Part shown: positions 18,160 to 26,457 of the stretch, piece after piece
Layout: each line of letters opens with the position of its first letter
Position numbering within the stretch: position 1 is the first letter of the stretch
Assembly: GCA_964531675.1 (NCBI GenBank)
Contig: CAZHFW010000019.1
Location: 12,455-76,454 of the forward strand
Reading direction: 5' to 3'
DNA from: CAZHFW01 sp964531675
GTDB lineage: Bacteria; Planctomycetota; Phycisphaerae; Phycisphaerales; UBA1924
DNA length: 64,000 nt
The notes under the pieces: generated by a model
The model's input: only the letters and a program-made list of their open reading frames with translations
Database searches by the model: none
What the model was told of the DNA's origin: nothing
Position numbers and translations under genes: made by a program

Positions 18160-18246
18160 TTCCTAAGTATCTTGCGCCGAGGAACGCGGATCAAGGCGTC
18201 CCACCACACTTGAACGCGGGACGCGCGACGCGGACCTTCTCAAGTC

Positions 18247-19323
18247 TCAGTCGTTGCCTTCGAGGGCCTTTTTGGCGTCCGCCGCTGCTTTGCGGAGCGT
18301 GGCTGCGGTGAAGGTGTTGGCGGTCTTCTTGGGCTCCCAGGTGTGGGCTGGGCCGGCGACTTTTTCGTAGTGCTCCCACATCTCGAACCAGTAGCTGCGG
18401 AAGGCGTGCGGGCCGAAGGGTTTGAAGTGGGCGAGGACGCGTTTGGTGATCTGGGCAGCCGAGCCCTTGAAGCCGAGCAGTTCCCGGCCGTGGCGCACGG
18501 TTTCGGTGTCGCACGGGAGGTTCGAGTAGCGTCCGAGGAGCTGCATGATGTTGTGGGCGGCATATGGCCCGATGCCGGGGAGTTCGAGCAGGGCCTCGCG
18601 GATTTCCTTGTCGGGCGTCGCGGGGTTCTCGAACCAGGCGACATCCACCGCGCCCGAGCGGAACATGCGCGCCAGTTCAACGATGCGCTGGTCGCGATAG
18701 CCGACCCGGCAACGCGAGCGGAGGGTCGCGGGCCGCGTTTTGGCGACCTGCTCGAACGTGGGGAAGGCAGCGTGGGGAGTCTGGTCAGAGGTAGAGGGGG
18801 TAGACACGGGTTGCAAACCCGTGCCACGAGGTTGGGGAGTGCCACGAGGTTGGGTTGAGCCAGCAGCTGGCGTCGAGCCAAGCACTTCGCACAGTCTGCG
18901 GTTCATCGCGACGGTGCTCGGCCAGGTGACGTTGCAGCTCGTGACGGTCTTGATGACGTCCTCAAAGAACGTGGGCGAGCGCATGAGCCTGCCGCGGCCT
19001 GACTTCCTCCAGCGCGGATCGAGCTTGTGGAACGCCGCAATCAGGCGTTCATCCTCGTCCAGTCGGAGCATGCGAGCGACCTGCTCGATCAGTGCTGCCT
19101 TGTCAGACTTGGAAATCGTGCTGGCGAGTTCGATCTTGAGTGGTTCGCCCGCACCCTTCTGCGAAATCCGAGCCAGCGCGACCGAATCGGGCAGGGCGAA
19201 TGCACGCGTGAGTGATCGCGTGGAAACATCCCAGCGGCTCGGCTCGAGCAAGAAATACCCATAGGAGCAGTAGTCCCGTGGCAGGGAGTAGTCGGACGGG
19301 GGTTGGAGGGTGAGGGAAGGCAC
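18247..19323 (-). CDS. HhH-GPD family DNA glycosylase with repeat-derived insert
   Basis: A base-excision repair glycosylase of the HhH-GPD superfamily. The helix-hairpin-helix reads LPGIGPYAAHNIMQLLG and the catalytic Asp lies in NLPCDTETVRHG. The nearest relatives are AlkA/OGG-type enzymes; substrate is not predictable. GTG at 19323 is proposed as start, 358 residues. The frame runs open to 19539 but that part is translated REP and tandem-repeat DNA. A Pro/Thr/Gln-rich insert near residues 155-185 corresponds to an 18-bp direct repeat and a short palindrome (18805-18854), which look inserted in frame. Confidence 0.75.
   Translation of the reverse strand: MPSLTLQPPSDYSLPRDYCSYGYFLLEPSRWDVSTRSLTRAFALPDSVALARISQKGAGEPLKIELASTISKSDKAALIEQVARMLRLDEDERLIAAFHKLDPRWRKSGRGRLMRSPTFFEDVIKTVTSCNVTWPSTVAMNRRLCEVLGSTPAAGSTQPRGTPQPRGTGLQPVSTPSTSDQTPHAAFPTFEQVAKTRPATLRSRCRVGYRDQRIVELARMFRSGAVDVAWFENPATPDKEIREALLELPGIGPYAAHNIMQLLGRYSNLPCDTETVRHGRELLGFKGSAAQITKRVLAHFKPFGPHAFRSYWFEMWEHYEKVAGPAHTWEPKKTANTFTAATLRKAAADAKKALEGND
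18805..18854. repeat. In-frame palindrome and direct repeat inside the glycosylase gene
   Basis: CACGGGTT-GCA-AACCCGTG (18805-18823) is a perfect small palindrome. It is followed by two copies of GTGCCACGAGGTTGGG (18821-18836 and 18839-18854). The reading frame of the glycosylase passes through all of it, giving an RGT/QPRG-rich linker. Confidence 0.7.
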
Positions 19324-19361
19324 GGAGGCACGGAGGCACGGAGGCACGGAGGCACGGAGGC
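19318..19361. repeat. 9-bp tandem repeat at the glycosylase start
   Basis: The unit CACGGAGGC is repeated about five times, directly over the proposed GTG start of the glycosylase gene on the minus strand. Each copy also supplies a potential GTG codon in the same frame, so copy number would change the leader or N-terminus without breaking the frame. Confidence 0.8.
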
Positions 19362-19377
19362 GGTCAAGCGTAACACG

Positions 19378-19479
19378 CCCGGATTGACCGCTTCGGGCAA
19401 TCCGGGATCGGCGGCGCTCGACTTGGGAGTGAGGCCCTTGGGGCTTCGATCCTGGATTGGACGAAGCGTCCAATCCAGG
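19378..19479. repeat. BIME-like repeat, copy 2
   Basis: Inverted palindromes lie at 19378-19406 (loop CTT) and 19451-19479 (perfect arms CCTGGATTGGACG, loop AAG) with the same 44-bp spacer as the other copies. GATC and CGTG brackets are intact on both units. It is in tandem with copy 3, 224 bp further on. Confidence 0.85.
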
Positions 19480-19601
19480 CGTGGAGCGTGATGAGCGAGG
19501 CTCGCGGCGTGATGGGCAATCACGACCGATCCCCCTCATCTTGTCGACCCGGATGCTCCCTCCTCGCGGGCGGACTCACTTCGAAGGTCGAGGATCCCAC
19601 G

Positions 19602-19703
19602 CCCGGATTGACCGCTTCGGGCAATCCGGGATCGGCGGCGATCGTCTTGGGAGTGAGGCCCCTGGGGCTTCGATCCTGGATTGGACGAAGCGTCCAATCC
19701 AGG
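19602..19703. repeat. BIME-like repeat, copy 3
   Basis: Inverted palindromes lie at 19602-19630 and 19675-19703 with a 44-bp spacer. The upstream 85 bp match those of copy 1 at 16980, including CGGACTC and CTTCGAAGGTCG. Brackets are intact. It lies between the glycosylase gene and the amidotransferase stop codon; apart from the repeats, 19324-19760 holds nothing recognisable. Confidence 0.85.
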
Positions 19704-19760
19704 CGTGCGGTGCGATGCGCTTGGCTCGCGGGCGACCCGCGTGCTCGCGTTCGAGTCTGC

Positions 19761-20522
19761 TCAGACGCTCAGCTTCTTGGTGGTCGGGAAGAGGTATGTC
19801 GCGATGTTGACGCAGAGCCTGTCGCTCAGCCTGGCGTAGGTGTTGTAGTGCTCGTCGGCCTGGCGCTTGACGTCTTCGATGGACGTCTGGCCTCGGGCGC
19901 AGCAGGCGTCATCGCCCTTGATGAACGCGTCCACCGCGGGGCGATCGCACTCGGGGTGGAACTGGAAGCCGTAGGTCCGCAGGCCGACCTTGAAGGCCTG
20001 GACCTTGGTGCGTTTGGAGCTGGCCAGGGGGGTTGCGCCGGGCGGGAGCTGTTCGACGTGGTAGCCGTGATGGTGGAACTGCGGATGCTCCCAGGCGATG
20101 CCGCTGAAGATCGTCTCGGTCTGGCCCATGGGGGAGAGGGAGATCGGAAGGAAGCCGACCTCGTAGGCGTTGTCGGGGAGCGGGGAGACCTTGCCTCCCA
20201 GGGCGTGGGCGATGAGCTGGGAGCCGAGGCAGATGCCGATGACGGGGATCTCGCGTTCGTGGGCGCCGCGGAGGTAGGCCCCTTCGGCGTTGAGCCAGTC
20301 GTGGGGTTCACCGATGTTCTGGTTGCCGCCGAGGGAGATGACGCCGTGGACGTTGTCGTAGTCGGCGGGGATGACCGGTCCAGTGCGGACACCCGCGTTG
20401 GCGGGGTGGGACGCGGGAAGGTCGGGGCGTCGGATGTCGAGCTTGAAGCCGAAGTCGCGGAGGGTGAGGCCGAGGCGGCCCGGTCCGGTGGAATCGCCAT
20501 GCTGGAAAACAAGGATTGCCAT
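19761..20522 (-). CDS. Class I glutamine amidotransferase-like protein
   Basis: A 253-residue stand-alone GATase domain. The nucleophile elbow GICLGSQ has Cys98, and the catalytic pair is His189 and Glu191 in FQFHPE. It resembles GMP-synthase-type (GuaA N-domain-like) proteins without a synthase domain. ATG at 20522 (MAILVFQHG) starts directly at the first beta strand. No partner synthase is adjacent, so the acceptor is unknown. Confidence 0.82.
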   Translation of the reverse strand: MAILVFQHGDSTGPGRLGLTLRDFGFKLDIRRPDLPASHPANAGVRTGPVIPADYDNVHGVISLGGNQNIGEPHDWLNAEGAYLRGAHEREIPVIGICLGSQLIAHALGGKVSPLPDNAYEVGFLPISLSPMGQTETIFSGIAWEHPQFHHHGYHVEQLPPGATPLASSKRTKVQAFKVGLRTYGFQFHPECDRPAVDAFIKGDDACCARGQTSIEDVKRQADEHYNTYARLSDRLCVNIATYLFPTTKKLSV

Positions 20523-20600
20523 AGGGCGGGGAGTGTAGTCCGGGGAACCGGCGGCTGGCCTCAAGCACCACGCCGGTCGAGCACGCCCGGGGGCGATACC

Positions 20601-22154
20601 ATGGCGGCGATGCGCAACTCCATTCTCGCCGTGCTCTCCGCGGTTCTGACGTTTGCCGCGGGCCCCTCTCTGGCTCAGAACACCCCGCCCGCGGATGCCA
20701 AGCCCGCGGCCGCTCCCGAAGCAGCGGCTCCCTCGGCGGACATCCGCAAGTCGCTCGTGAAGATCTTCACGACGGTGCGCGATCCCAACCTGAGCCGTCC
20801 TTGGCAGAAGCAGAACCCGCAGGATCAGTCAGGCACCGGCGTGGTGATCGCGGGAAAGCGCATCCTGACCAACGCGCACGTGGTCGCGTACCACTCGCGC
20901 GTGCTCGTGCAGCCCGACGGCTCGTCGGACAAGCTCCTGGCCAAGGTCGAGGCGATCGCGCCCGGGATCGACCTGGCGATCGTGAAGCTCGAGGACGAGT
21001 CCTTCTTTGACTCCCACCCGGCGGCGACCATCGGCGACGAGCTTCCCGAGGTCGGCCAGACGGTCGAGGCCTACGGCTATCCCATCGGCGGCGAGGCGTT
21101 GAGCGTCACCAAGGGCATCATCAGCCGCATCGAGTTTGCGCCGTACAACTTCGCGGTCCTCGGCCTTCGCATCCAGGTCGACGCGGCGCTGAACCACGGC
21201 AACTCGGGCGGCCCGGCCATCATGAACGGCAAGATCATCGGCCTGGTCTTCAGCGGGATCGACGAGGCCCAGAACATCGGGTATCTCATTCCCGCCGAGG
21301 AACTCCGCATCTTCCTCGACGACGCGGCCGACGGGAAGTACGACGCCAAGCCCCAGCTCTACGTCTCCATGCAGACGCTCGAGAACTCGGCGCTCCGCGC
21401 CAAGCTCGGCGCGGGCAAGGACGTCACGGGCATGGTCATCACCCAGCCCCCGGACGACGGCGCCCACGCCAAGGGCGAGCCCGCGCTCAAGCAGTGGGAC
21501 ATCGTCACCGCAATCGGCGGCACGCCCATCGACAACGCGGGCATGGTGCAGATCCGCGACAACCTCCGCCTCGAGTTCAACTACCTCATCCACAAGTTCG
21601 CCAAGAACGGAAAGGTCCCGCTGACGGTGATCCGCGACGGCAAGCGCGTCGACGTGGAAGCCCCGGTCTACTCCGATCCGCCCCGCATCATGAAGTTCCT
21701 CGGGCAGCGCTATCCGTCCTACGCGGTGATCGGCCCCCTGGTCTTCACGCCGGTCTACGCCGACCTGCTCAGCCCGCGCACCTCGTTCGTGCTCACGGCC
21801 CGCAAGAGCCCGATCGTCCGCCGGGCGGGCGACGCGCCCGCGTTCGAGGGCGAAGAGCTCGTGACGATCTGCCCGCCCTTCCTCCCCCACCGCCTGACCA
21901 AGGGGTACGAGCTCCAGTTCTTTGCGGTGCTCAGCAAGGTCAACGGCGTCAAGGTCAAGAACCTGCGTCACCTCGTCGAGCTGATCAAGAGCTCCAAGGA
22001 CGAGTACCTGACCTTCGAATGGGACGACGACTCCACCGAGACCATGGTGTTCAAGCGCCAGGAGCTCATGGACGCCTGCGAGGAGATCTACGAGGACAAC
22101 GGGATCCGCTCCCCGGTCTCCGATGACCTCAAGGACATCTGGGACAAGAAGTAA
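20601..22154 (+). CDS. Secreted Deg-type trypsin-like protease with PDZ region
   Basis: A 517-residue protein with a signal peptide ending near AGPSLAQ, an Ala/Pro-rich linker, then an S1C (HtrA/Deg) protease domain. The triad is His93 (TNAHVV), Asp124 (GIDLAIVKL) and Ser202 (NHGNSGGPA). A PDZ-like region follows (DIVTAIGGTPIDNAG), then about 200 residues not typical of DegP. This longer C-terminus resembles the plant/bacterial Deg group with two C-terminal domains. ATG at 20601; a second ATG three codons in is also possible. Probably periplasmic. Confidence 0.85.
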   Translation: MAAMRNSILAVLSAVLTFAAGPSLAQNTPPADAKPAAAPEAAAPSADIRKSLVKIFTTVRDPNLSRPWQKQNPQDQSGTGVVIAGKRILTNAHVVAYHSRVLVQPDGSSDKLLAKVEAIAPGIDLAIVKLEDESFFDSHPAATIGDELPEVGQTVEAYGYPIGGEALSVTKGIISRIEFAPYNFAVLGLRIQVDAALNHGNSGGPAIMNGKIIGLVFSGIDEAQNIGYLIPAEELRIFLDDAADGKYDAKPQLYVSMQTLENSALRAKLGAGKDVTGMVITQPPDDGAHAKGEPALKQWDIVTAIGGTPIDNAGMVQIRDNLRLEFNYLIHKFAKNGKVPLTVIRDGKRVDVEAPVYSDPPRIMKFLGQRYPSYAVIGPLVFTPVYADLLSPRTSFVLTARKSPIVRRAGDAPAFEGEELVTICPPFLPHRLTKGYELQFFAVLSKVNGVKVKNLRHLVELIKSSKDEYLTFEWDDDSTETMVFKRQELMDACEEIYEDNGIRSPVSDDLKDIWDKK

Positions 22155-22263
22155 GCCCCCTAAGAGCAGTTGGGGCGTGGTGCTCGGATCCCGCAAAGTC
22201 CGGTCCGGATCCGACCGATAATGTCGTCGTCGATCCGGATCGCACCCAACGGGAATACGCGGC

Positions 22264-23397
22264 ATGCCTCAGCAGCTCAAGCGAATCGGCGTTCTCACCG
22301 GCGGCGGCGACTGCCCCGGCCTCAACGGTGTGATCCGCGCCGTCACCAAGGGCGCGATCGCCAACGGGATCGACGCCTTCGGCATCGAGGATGGCTACCT
22401 GGGCCTCATCGAGGACCGCGTGCGCCCGCTGCGCATTCAGGATGTCGCCGGCATCCTCGATGAAGGCGGCACGATCCTGGGGACCTCCAACAAGGCCAAC
22501 CCCAAGAAGTTCGCGGTCGGTGAAACGCCCGACGGCAAGCCGATCTTCGCGGATGTCTCGCAGAAGTGCCTGGACACCCTCGCGAAGTGGAAGCTCGACG
22601 CGCTGGTCTGCATCGGCGGCGACGGCACCATGGCCGCCACCGCGGGCCTGCTCGAGGTGGGACGCTCGCGCGGGCTCGACCTCAACTGCGTCGGCGTGCC
22701 CAAGACCATCGACAACGATCTCTACGGCACCGAGCGCACGTTCGGCTTCTCCACATCGGTGTCGGTCGCGACCGAGGCTCTGGACCGCGTGCGGACCACC
22801 GCAGCAAGCCATCACCGCGTGATGGTCGTCGAGGTCATGGGCCGTAACGCAGGCTGGATCGCGCTGCACGCGGGCCTCGCGGGGGCCGCCAACGCCATCC
22901 TGCTCCCCGAGATTCCCTTCGACCTCGACATCGTCAACGACTTCTGCAAGGAACGCGGCAAGCTCGGGAAGCGCTGCTCGGTGATCTGCGTCGCCGAGGG
23001 CGCCACGCCCAAGGGAGGCGACAAGATCGTCGCCCGCGTCGATCCGACCAGCCCGGACCCCATCCGCCTGGGCGGCGTCGCCAAGTGGCTCGCCGATCAG
23101 GTCGAAGACCGCACAGGCATCGAGTCGCGTTACGCGGTGCTCGGACACGTCCAGCGCGGCGGCACGCCCGTCCCCGCGGACCGCATCCTGGCGACCCAGT
23201 TCGGCCATCACGCGCTGCGCATGCTCATGGACGGCAAACGCAACCGCATGGTCGGCATCCAAGGCAATCGCATGACCGACGTCCCGATCGAAGAGGTCGC
23301 GGGAAAGCAGCGCCTGGTCGATCCCACCGACTCGGTCATCGCCGCCGCCCGCAGCGTCGGCACCTGCTTCGGCGACGCGGTCGGGTTCGTGGGCTGA
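22264..23397 (+). CDS. pfkA: 6-phosphofructokinase
   Basis: A 377-residue PFKA-family enzyme that phosphorylates fructose 6-phosphate. The donor-site residues are mixed. GGDGT carries Gly121 at the position that selects ATP, while PKTIDND (146-152) carries Lys147, as in PPi-dependent enzymes. This pairing is known from some actinobacterial ATP-dependent group III PFKs, so ATP use is more likely but not certain. The substrate motif MGRNAGWIA and the GHVQRGG motif are intact. A PfkB-type kinase lies convergently downstream. Confidence 0.92.
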   Translation: MPQQLKRIGVLTGGGDCPGLNGVIRAVTKGAIANGIDAFGIEDGYLGLIEDRVRPLRIQDVAGILDEGGTILGTSNKANPKKFAVGETPDGKPIFADVSQKCLDTLAKWKLDALVCIGGDGTMAATAGLLEVGRSRGLDLNCVGVPKTIDNDLYGTERTFGFSTSVSVATEALDRVRTTAASHHRVMVVEVMGRNAGWIALHAGLAGAANAILLPEIPFDLDIVNDFCKERGKLGKRCSVICVAEGATPKGGDKIVARVDPTSPDPIRLGGVAKWLADQVEDRTGIESRYAVLGHVQRGGTPVPADRILATQFGHHALRMLMDGKRNRMVGIQGNRMTDVPIEEVAGKQRLVDPTDSVIAAARSVGTCFGDAVGFVG

Positions 23398-23445
23398 AGC
23401 GAAGAAGCGAAGAAGCGAAGAAGCGAAGAAGCGAAGAAGCGAAGA
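23396..23445. repeat. 8-bp tandem repeat
   Basis: The unit GAAGAAGC is repeated about five times, starting at the very end of the phosphofructokinase stop codon. The stretch is purine-only except for the C of each unit, a candidate for length variation. Confidence 0.8.
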
Positions 23446-23478
23446 GGGTTCTCCACGCTCGTCGCTTGACGCATCACG

Positions 23479-23507
23479 CCTGAATTGACCGCTTCGGGCA
23501 ATCCAGG
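23479..23507. repeat. Single REP-type palindrome
   Basis: A solo unit of the palindrome family, arms CCTGAATTGACCG and CGGGCAATCCAGG around CTT, with two mismatches. The brackets read GATC and CGTG in the element's own orientation. It sits between convergent kinase genes. Confidence 0.75.
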
Positions 23508-23559
23508 ATCGGAGCAAACGAGAACGAGTCGCGTGGTCTGATCGCTTGCTGCGAGCCTC

Positions 23560-24480
23560 TTACGCCTGGAGCATCTTGGCGAAGTGCGCGTAGCGGGCGT
23601 TGAGCTCGTCCTTCTTGAGGGACTTGAGCCTAGCGAGGGAGAAGTCCTCGATGGTGAAGCTCGCGGAGACCGTGCCGTGCACGAGGGACTTGCGGATGCT
23701 GTCCAGCGAGCCCGGATTCTCGCCGGCCGCCAGGCGCGAGGCGAGATAGCCCATCATGCCGCCCGCGAAGGAATCGCCGGCGCCGGTGGGGTCGATGACC
23801 TTCTGAGCGGGGAACGCGGGCCATGCCGCGAGGCCATCCTTGTGGGCCAGAAGGCAGCCGTGCTCGCCCTTCTTGAGGATGACGAACTTGGGGCCGAGCT
23901 TGAGGATGTCCAGGGCTGCCGCGACGGTGTTCACCTTGCCGGTGAGCAGTTCGGCTTCGTCGTTGTTGAGTACCACGCCATCGATCTTGCGGAGAAGCTC
24001 CATGAGCTCGGGCTTGGCGATGTTGATCCAGAGGTCCATCGTGTCCGCGACCGCCAGAGAGCGGTTCGGAAAGTTGGAGAGGAGCTGGAGCTGCACGCCC
24101 GGGTGGGTGTTTGCGAGGAAGATGATCTTGGAATCGCGGAAGCCTTCGGGGACCTTGGGGGGCGCTTCGGCGAGCACGCCAAGCTCGGTGAAGAGCGTCT
24201 CGCGGGAGTTCATGTTCTCGTGGTACTTCCCTCCCCACGCGAAGGTCTTGGAGGCGGGGCGGACTTCCAGGCCGTAGGTATCGATCCCGGGGAACGACTC
24301 GATGGTGTCGCGGAAGTCCTTGGGGAAGTCTCCGCCGACCGCCGCGACCATGCGGACCGGTGCGTAGAAGGACGCCGCCGCGGCAAAGTAGGTGCAGCTG
24401 CCGCCCAGCACGCGCTCGACGTGCCCATGGGGCGTGTAGACGGTGTCGATGCCGATGGTGCCGGTGACGATCAGGGACAT
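23560..24480 (-). CDS. PfkB-family sugar/nucleoside kinase
   Basis: A 306-residue ribokinase-fold kinase. The C-terminal PfkB signature DPTGAGDSFAGG has the catalytic Asp in GAGD. The N-terminal half keeps the GGSCTYFAAAASF motif where the substrate binds. Adenosine-kinase-like or ribokinase-like use is equally possible; substrate not predictable. Length is typical. Confidence 0.85.
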   Translation of the reverse strand: MSLIVTGTIGIDTVYTPHGHVERVLGGSCTYFAAAASFYAPVRMVAAVGGDFPKDFRDTIESFPGIDTYGLEVRPASKTFAWGGKYHENMNSRETLFTELGVLAEAPPKVPEGFRDSKIIFLANTHPGVQLQLLSNFPNRSLAVADTMDLWINIAKPELMELLRKIDGVVLNNDEAELLTGKVNTVAAALDILKLGPKFVILKKGEHGCLLAHKDGLAAWPAFPAQKVIDPTGAGDSFAGGMMGYLASRLAAGENPGSLDSIRKSLVHGTVSASFTIEDFSLARLKSLKKDELNARYAHFAKMLQA

Positions 24481-24531
24481 GCGAGGCTCCGGTGGAGGCT
24501 AATTGAAGACTTGGATCGACCGGGAGGATAG

Positions 24532-25068
24532 TCAAGTGCCCGAACGATCGCCCCGATCACCCGGCTCGGACGACAGGGCCCGGATCAACGCGCGCCGGGC
24601 ATCCTCGAGGCGCCTGCGCGCCGCAGGCACCGAGAGCCTGCGCAGCCTGGCGCACTCCTCAAGCGAGCATCGGTTCACGTAACGCAGCCTGAGCAGCTCG
24701 CGCTCGGTCTGGCCAAAGGAGCTGAGCGCCGCACGCACGAGGCGAACCTCGGCGTAGGAGAGCTTGGGCGGCGGTCCCATGATCGCACGACTCCCATCCC
24801 GGCTCGCCCTCGCGAGGTTGGCGAGTTGCTCGAACGATCGAATGTCACGCGCCATGCGCTCGATGCTCGACTGCCACGCGCCGATCGGCGCGTGCATTGG
24901 CCCCAGTGCGTACGGGAGGAGAGACGCAGCATCGCAGATCACTTCTTCAGGCGTCGGCGTGACCAATCGCTCCCGCGTGATAGCCTCGGCTGCCAAGCTG
25001 CGCAGCCGGTCGCGTCGATCGGAGGGGAGTTGCGCGAGGAGGGCGTCGAGGCCGAGTCGCTGTGGCAT
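24532..25068 (-). CDS. Sigma-region-4-like helix-turn-helix protein
   Basis: A 178-residue protein not assigned to a named family. The last ~65 residues look like sigma-70 region 4: LSSFGQTERELLRLRYVNR, CSLEECARLRRLS and ARRRLEDARRAL. The N-terminal two thirds are helical but show no region 2, so it is not a complete sigma factor. ATG at 25068 (MPQRLGLDALL) has GGGAAG seven bases upstream; the open frame to 25329 is less protein-like. It is the last gene in a minus-strand run of small unknown genes beginning near 27910. Confidence 0.55.
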   Translation of the reverse strand: MPQRLGLDALLAQLPSDRRDRLRSLAAEAITRERLVTPTPEEVICDAASLLPYALGPMHAPIGAWQSSIERMARDIRSFEQLANLARASRDGSRAIMGPPPKLSYAEVRLVRAALSSFGQTERELLRLRYVNRCSLEECARLRRLSVPAARRRLEDARRALIRALSSEPGDRGDRSGT

Positions 25069-25198
25069 GCTTGACTTCCCGTGTTGAGAGGACGCCCAGG
25101 GGGAGTCCATTCCCACATAGAGAAGTCGAGCGAACTGCTCGGATGTGACGCGAGGGAGCAAAAAAAGATCTGCGAGGCCCGCGAGCAGACGCGTGCGA

Positions 25199-25564
25199 TC
25201 AGCGACGTGGCTCGCCCTCATCGCTCTGGGATGGGCCCCGTCCATGGGCTTCGGGCGGGAGCGGCGCAGAGGTCGTTCGTTGTGCTGGACCTTCGACCGG
25301 CTCATCTTCGACCGGCTGCAGGACGTCATCGCAGGCGCCGGATTGCAGGAGTTGAACGACTTGCCAATGTCGACGGAGCTCAGCGTGGTGCTCGCGAGGC
25401 GCGCGGTCTATGAATCGCTGTACGCAGTCTCCAAGGGAATCGTGAGCGCGTTGACGCGCGAGCTCGGGCTCGCGGTCGATCAACATCGAGTCCAGCTCCT
25501 CCAGCAGCTGCTGCAGGGTCGGGGGCTGGTGACCTCCAGGTTCGGCCTGGGTGCTTCGCGGCAT
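25199..25564 (-). CDS. Hypothetical small acidic protein
   Basis: A 121-residue protein, not recognised. The middle is helical and charged (LQQLLEELDSMLIDREPELA, then HHAELRRHWQVVQLLQ), and the C-terminus is a disordered Glu/Pro-rich tail. ATG at 25564 has GGAGAG six bases upstream, which favours real translation. It lies between two sigma-region-4-like genes on the same strand. A regulatory partner role is only a guess from position. Confidence 0.45.
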   Translation of the reverse strand: MPRSTQAEPGGHQPPTLQQLLEELDSMLIDREPELARQRAHDSLGDCVQRFIDRAPREHHAELRRHWQVVQLLQSGACDDVLQPVEDEPVEGPAQRTTSAPLPPEAHGRGPSQSDEGEPRR

Positions 25565-25832
25565 CGGTAACTCTCCGGCCTCCCTCTCCTCCCGGCAGAG
25601 CGACCGCACGAACGATATGGATCGTCGTGCCGAGGCGTCTGCCTGTACTGAAAGTGGCCATCAGGCTCGGAAAAACCTCAGATAGAGCGAGCGTGCGGCG
25701 CTCCCAGACGGAGATTCGCACGGCCCGCACGAAGGATGCGGCGAGCTTGCCGACTTTATCGGCACGGTCGCTGCCACCTTCATCCCCTCGCAGCCGGCCG
25801 ACGCGGCGATCACCGCCGCGCCGGGGTGGGGT

Positions 25833-26345
25833 CTAGTCGACGAGCCGCGCGCGAAGCACGATCATCACACGGAAGTACACCTGGCGTTGCTGCTCCTCGC
25901 TTCCGCCGAGAACGGCAGCCACATCCTTGAAGCTGCGTCCCTCGACGCGAAGCCGAACCACCGCTTGCTGTTCGGGCGGCAGTTCACCCAACGCGAGCTC
26001 GAGCTTGGCACACTTCTCGCGCCGATCGAGAAATTCATCGGGGGTCGGGAGCGGAAGATGACCACCACCCTTACGCGACGCCTTCTCCACAACCTTCTTA
26101 TGCCGAAGGGCGCTCACGAGTCGCTGCCGACCTCGGACGTAGGCCATGGCTCGAGCGCTCTCTTCGCTCACCCCGAGATTCAGCTGGGTGTTGTACGCGT
26201 CGTCGGCCTCATCAAGGCTCGTTTCGATGTCGTTCTGCGCAAGCCCGTGGCTCTGGCCATATCGCGTGATGGCGGCGGCAACGGACTCTGGAAGACGTTG
26301 TAGCCTCCGCTGGGGTCCCCCCGGGCTCTGGTCAACTGTCGGCAT
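25833..26345 (-). CDS. Sigma-region-4-like protein, second copy of the design
   Basis: A 170-residue protein whose C-terminus resembles ECF sigma region 4: LALGELPPEQQAVVRLRVEG, SFKDVAAVLG, then a final helix. The N-terminal half (SVAAAITRYGQSHGLAQND, SARAMAYVRGRQRLV) is helical and not region 2. ATG at 26345 has AAGGA seven bases upstream. The architecture parallels the product of 24532-25068 although the sequences differ. It may be a DNA-binding regulator or an orphan sigma-like factor; sequence alone cannot say. Confidence 0.6.
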   Translation of the reverse strand: MPTVDQSPGGPQRRLQRLPESVAAAITRYGQSHGLAQNDIETSLDEADDAYNTQLNLGVSEESARAMAYVRGRQRLVSALRHKKVVEKASRKGGGHLPLPTPDEFLDRREKCAKLELALGELPPEQQAVVRLRVEGRSFKDVAAVLGGSEEQQRQVYFRVMIVLRARLVD

Positions 26346-26430
26346 AACTCGTCCTTTCTGGCCCTGGGCGCTCGCGTTGGGGGGGCGGAACCCTCGACGC
26401 TTACGCCTGACGCCGTCCGCATGACGCCTT

Positions 26431-26457
26431 GATTGAACCTGTAGAGTGCGTTCAATC
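26431..26457. repeat. Small hairpin at a stop codon
   Basis: GATTGAAC and GTTCAATC pair around an 11-base loop, overlapping the stop of the gene at 26452-26994. On the minus strand no T-run follows, so termination is doubtful; it could attenuate or protect the transcript end. Confidence 0.4.

Noticed and set aside
19318..19703. Repeats considered as a CRISPR array
   Set aside because: The 9-bp unit is contiguous with no spacers, and the palindromes are paired and inverted rather than direct repeats with variable spacers. No cas gene is present.
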